From JBCCMB01 sp039026555 (GTDB lineage: Bacteria > Pseudomonadota > Alphaproteobacteria > Caulobacterales > Hyphomonadaceae): 6,292 nt of DNA. Below, in pieces: positions 5,779 to 6,292 of this stretch (positions are counted from its first letter, which is position 1; every line of letters starts with the position of its first letter). The stretch spans positions 1 to 6,292 of the forward strand of contig JBCCMB010000155.1 in NCBI GenBank assembly GCA_039026555.1. Direction: 5' to 3'. Below the pieces are notes generated by a model. The model made no database searches. It saw only the letters and a list, made by a program, of their open reading frames with translations, and was not told where the DNA came from. The position numbers and the translations under genes are program-made.

Positions 5779-5787
5779 TTATCCACT
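5779..5787 (+). promoter_or_regulatory. Second DnaA-box-like site
   Basis: TTATCCACT again, 8 of 9 to the DnaA consensus and in the same orientation as the copy at 5515-5523, 264 bases away. The shared word is 10 bases (CTTATCCACT). Confidence 0.3.
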
Positions 5788-6147
5788 CCCTCCCCGCCTG
5801 CGCTTAACCTCCTCCCATGTCTTCATCTCCTAAGGGCGGCGTCCGGACCGGCCGGTCGTGGGGGTGGAGCCGGACGGCTCCTCGCGCCGGAACCGGGTAA
5901 CGGCCGGGAATGGGTGGGGCGATTTAAGCTGGATGCGCGGTGATAACGCCTCGAGACAGGTCTCGGACCCAGGCTGACCCGCGGTTTTGGAGAACCCGTC
6001 AAAGGCTGTCCGAGCGGAGCGCGGCGACGCGCACACTGTTTTTAGAGAGCCTCGGCGAAAGCCAGGCAGTGCTCGTAGCGCGACGATAAGCGCTCCGCGC
6101 CCTTATCTTCATACCCCCAGCGCTAGCGCGCATGGGAATAAGAGTCG

Positions 6148-6160
6148 TTGTTAAAGAGCT
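6148..6160 (-). promoter_or_regulatory. rrn-type boxA antitermination motif (orphan)
   Basis: The minus strand reads AGCTCTTTAACAA, matching the E. coli rRNA leader boxA TGCTCTTTAACAA at 12 of 13 positions. boxA binds NusB/NusE(S10) in nascent RNA and keeps RNA polymerase from terminating. A GC hairpin (6185-6171) lies just upstream in the same direction, as boxB lies before boxA in rrn leaders. However, no 16S or 23S sequence follows on the minus strand down to the socA gene, so if real it is either a relic or serves an unrecognised RNA. Confidence 0.4.
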
Positions 6161-6170
6161 TCGCGCTGTT

Positions 6171-6185
6171 CCGGGCGGCGCCCGG
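6171..6185 (-). other. GC hairpin upstream of the boxA-like motif
   Basis: CCGGGC (6171-6176) and GCCCGG (6180-6185) form a perfect 6-bp stem with a 3-base loop. On the minus strand it ends 10 bases before the boxA-like motif, a boxB-like position. It has no T-run. Confidence 0.35.
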
Positions 6186-6292
6186 GCGCTCCGCCTTCGC
6201 TTCGCTCGTGGGGTGTGGGGCGTGGGATTTGAGCGCGTGGGGGTTTGGGTGCTGGGGGTGGGACTCCTGACAGGGACGGTGGAGCGGGCGGG

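Larger units (their letters stand above)
5524..5815. other. Upstream region of the socAB-like operon, no gene seen
   Basis: All frames are broken by frequent stops and I recognise no protein. Composition is similar to the socAB-like genes and lower in GC than glmS. It holds an 11-bp imperfect inverted repeat (5630-5661), a second longer imperfect inverted repeat (5659-5718), and a second DnaA-box-like site (5779-5787). The operon promoter should be here, but I find no convincing -35/-10 pair on the minus strand. Confidence 0.5.
5816..6292. other. Dyad-rich extragenic region, no intact gene seen
   Basis: This stretch is GC-rich again and packed with short palindromes: GACCGGCCGGTC (5846-5857), GGAGCCG/CGGCTCC (5866-5881), CGAGAC-AG-GTCTCG (5952-5965), GCGCG-GCGA-CGCGC (6019-6032), GCCT-c-GGC-GAAA-GCC-AGGC (6049-6067, a GNRA-type loop), GATAAG/CTTATC (6085-6107), GCGCTAGCGC (6120-6129) and CCGGGC/GCCCGG (6171-6185). 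Open frames of up to about 68 codons exist on both strands, but none has a good start with a ribosome binding site or a recognisable domain. The last ~100 bases are strongly G-rich on the plus strand. It may be a structured RNA, a mosaic repeat or a decayed locus. Confidence 0.5.

Noticed and set aside
5830..6036. 68-codon minus-strand open frame
   Set aside because: It has low-complexity content rich in Ser, Arg and Pro, no domain, no good ribosome binding site, and it covers several perfect dyads typical of noncoding DNA.
1..6292. CRISPR array, tRNA, intact rRNA or complete insertion sequence
   Set aside because: No regularly spaced direct repeats, no cloverleaf that I could recognise, no rRNA core sequence, and no transposase-like frame were seen.

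Overview
The window looks like a chromosomal piece of a GC-rich alphaproteobacterium. I infer this from the base composition, the form of the GlmM and GlmS proteins, a PNPase-like tail fragment, and a SocA/SocB-type pair first described in Caulobacter. No genus can be fixed from the sequence alone.

Left part (1-2071). A small NTF2/SnoaL-like protein gene (84-461, +) runs into a tiny two-helix membrane protein gene on the opposite strand (458-622, -); the two share a CTAG that supplies both stop codons. Upstream of the small gene on the same strand is glmM (722-2071, -), phosphoglucosamine mutase.

Middle part (2072-4260). glmM and glmS (2196-4031, +) are divergent across 124 bp, which holds a strong hairpin and an operator-like palindrome. 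GlmS makes glucosamine-6-phosphate and GlmM converts it to glucosamine-1-phosphate, so the two genes cover the first two steps to UDP-GlcNAc for peptidoglycan and LPS. Directly after the glmS stop lies an orphan piece that reads as the last ~37 codons of polynucleotide phosphorylase (pnp), with no start, followed by a strong intrinsic terminator. I read this as a pnp relic that gave glmS its 3' end.

Right part (4251-5496, -). A two-gene operon of visibly lower GC encodes a Panacea-domain (DUF4065) SocA-like antitoxin (TTG start) and, overlapping it by 59 bp, a 242-residue SocB-like protein (GTG start) with a possible sliding-clamp motif. In Caulobacter, SocB blocks replication at DnaN and SocA delivers SocB to ClpXP. 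The assignment here rests on domain, order and motif, not on a database search.

Far right (5497-6292). I see no convincing intact gene. The stretch holds two TTATCCACT (DnaA-box-like) sites, an 11-bp inverted repeat upstream of socA, many short dyads, and an rrn-type boxA match (12/13, minus strand) just behind a GC hairpin, although no rRNA gene follows it here. It looks like a regulatory and relic-rich extragenic region.
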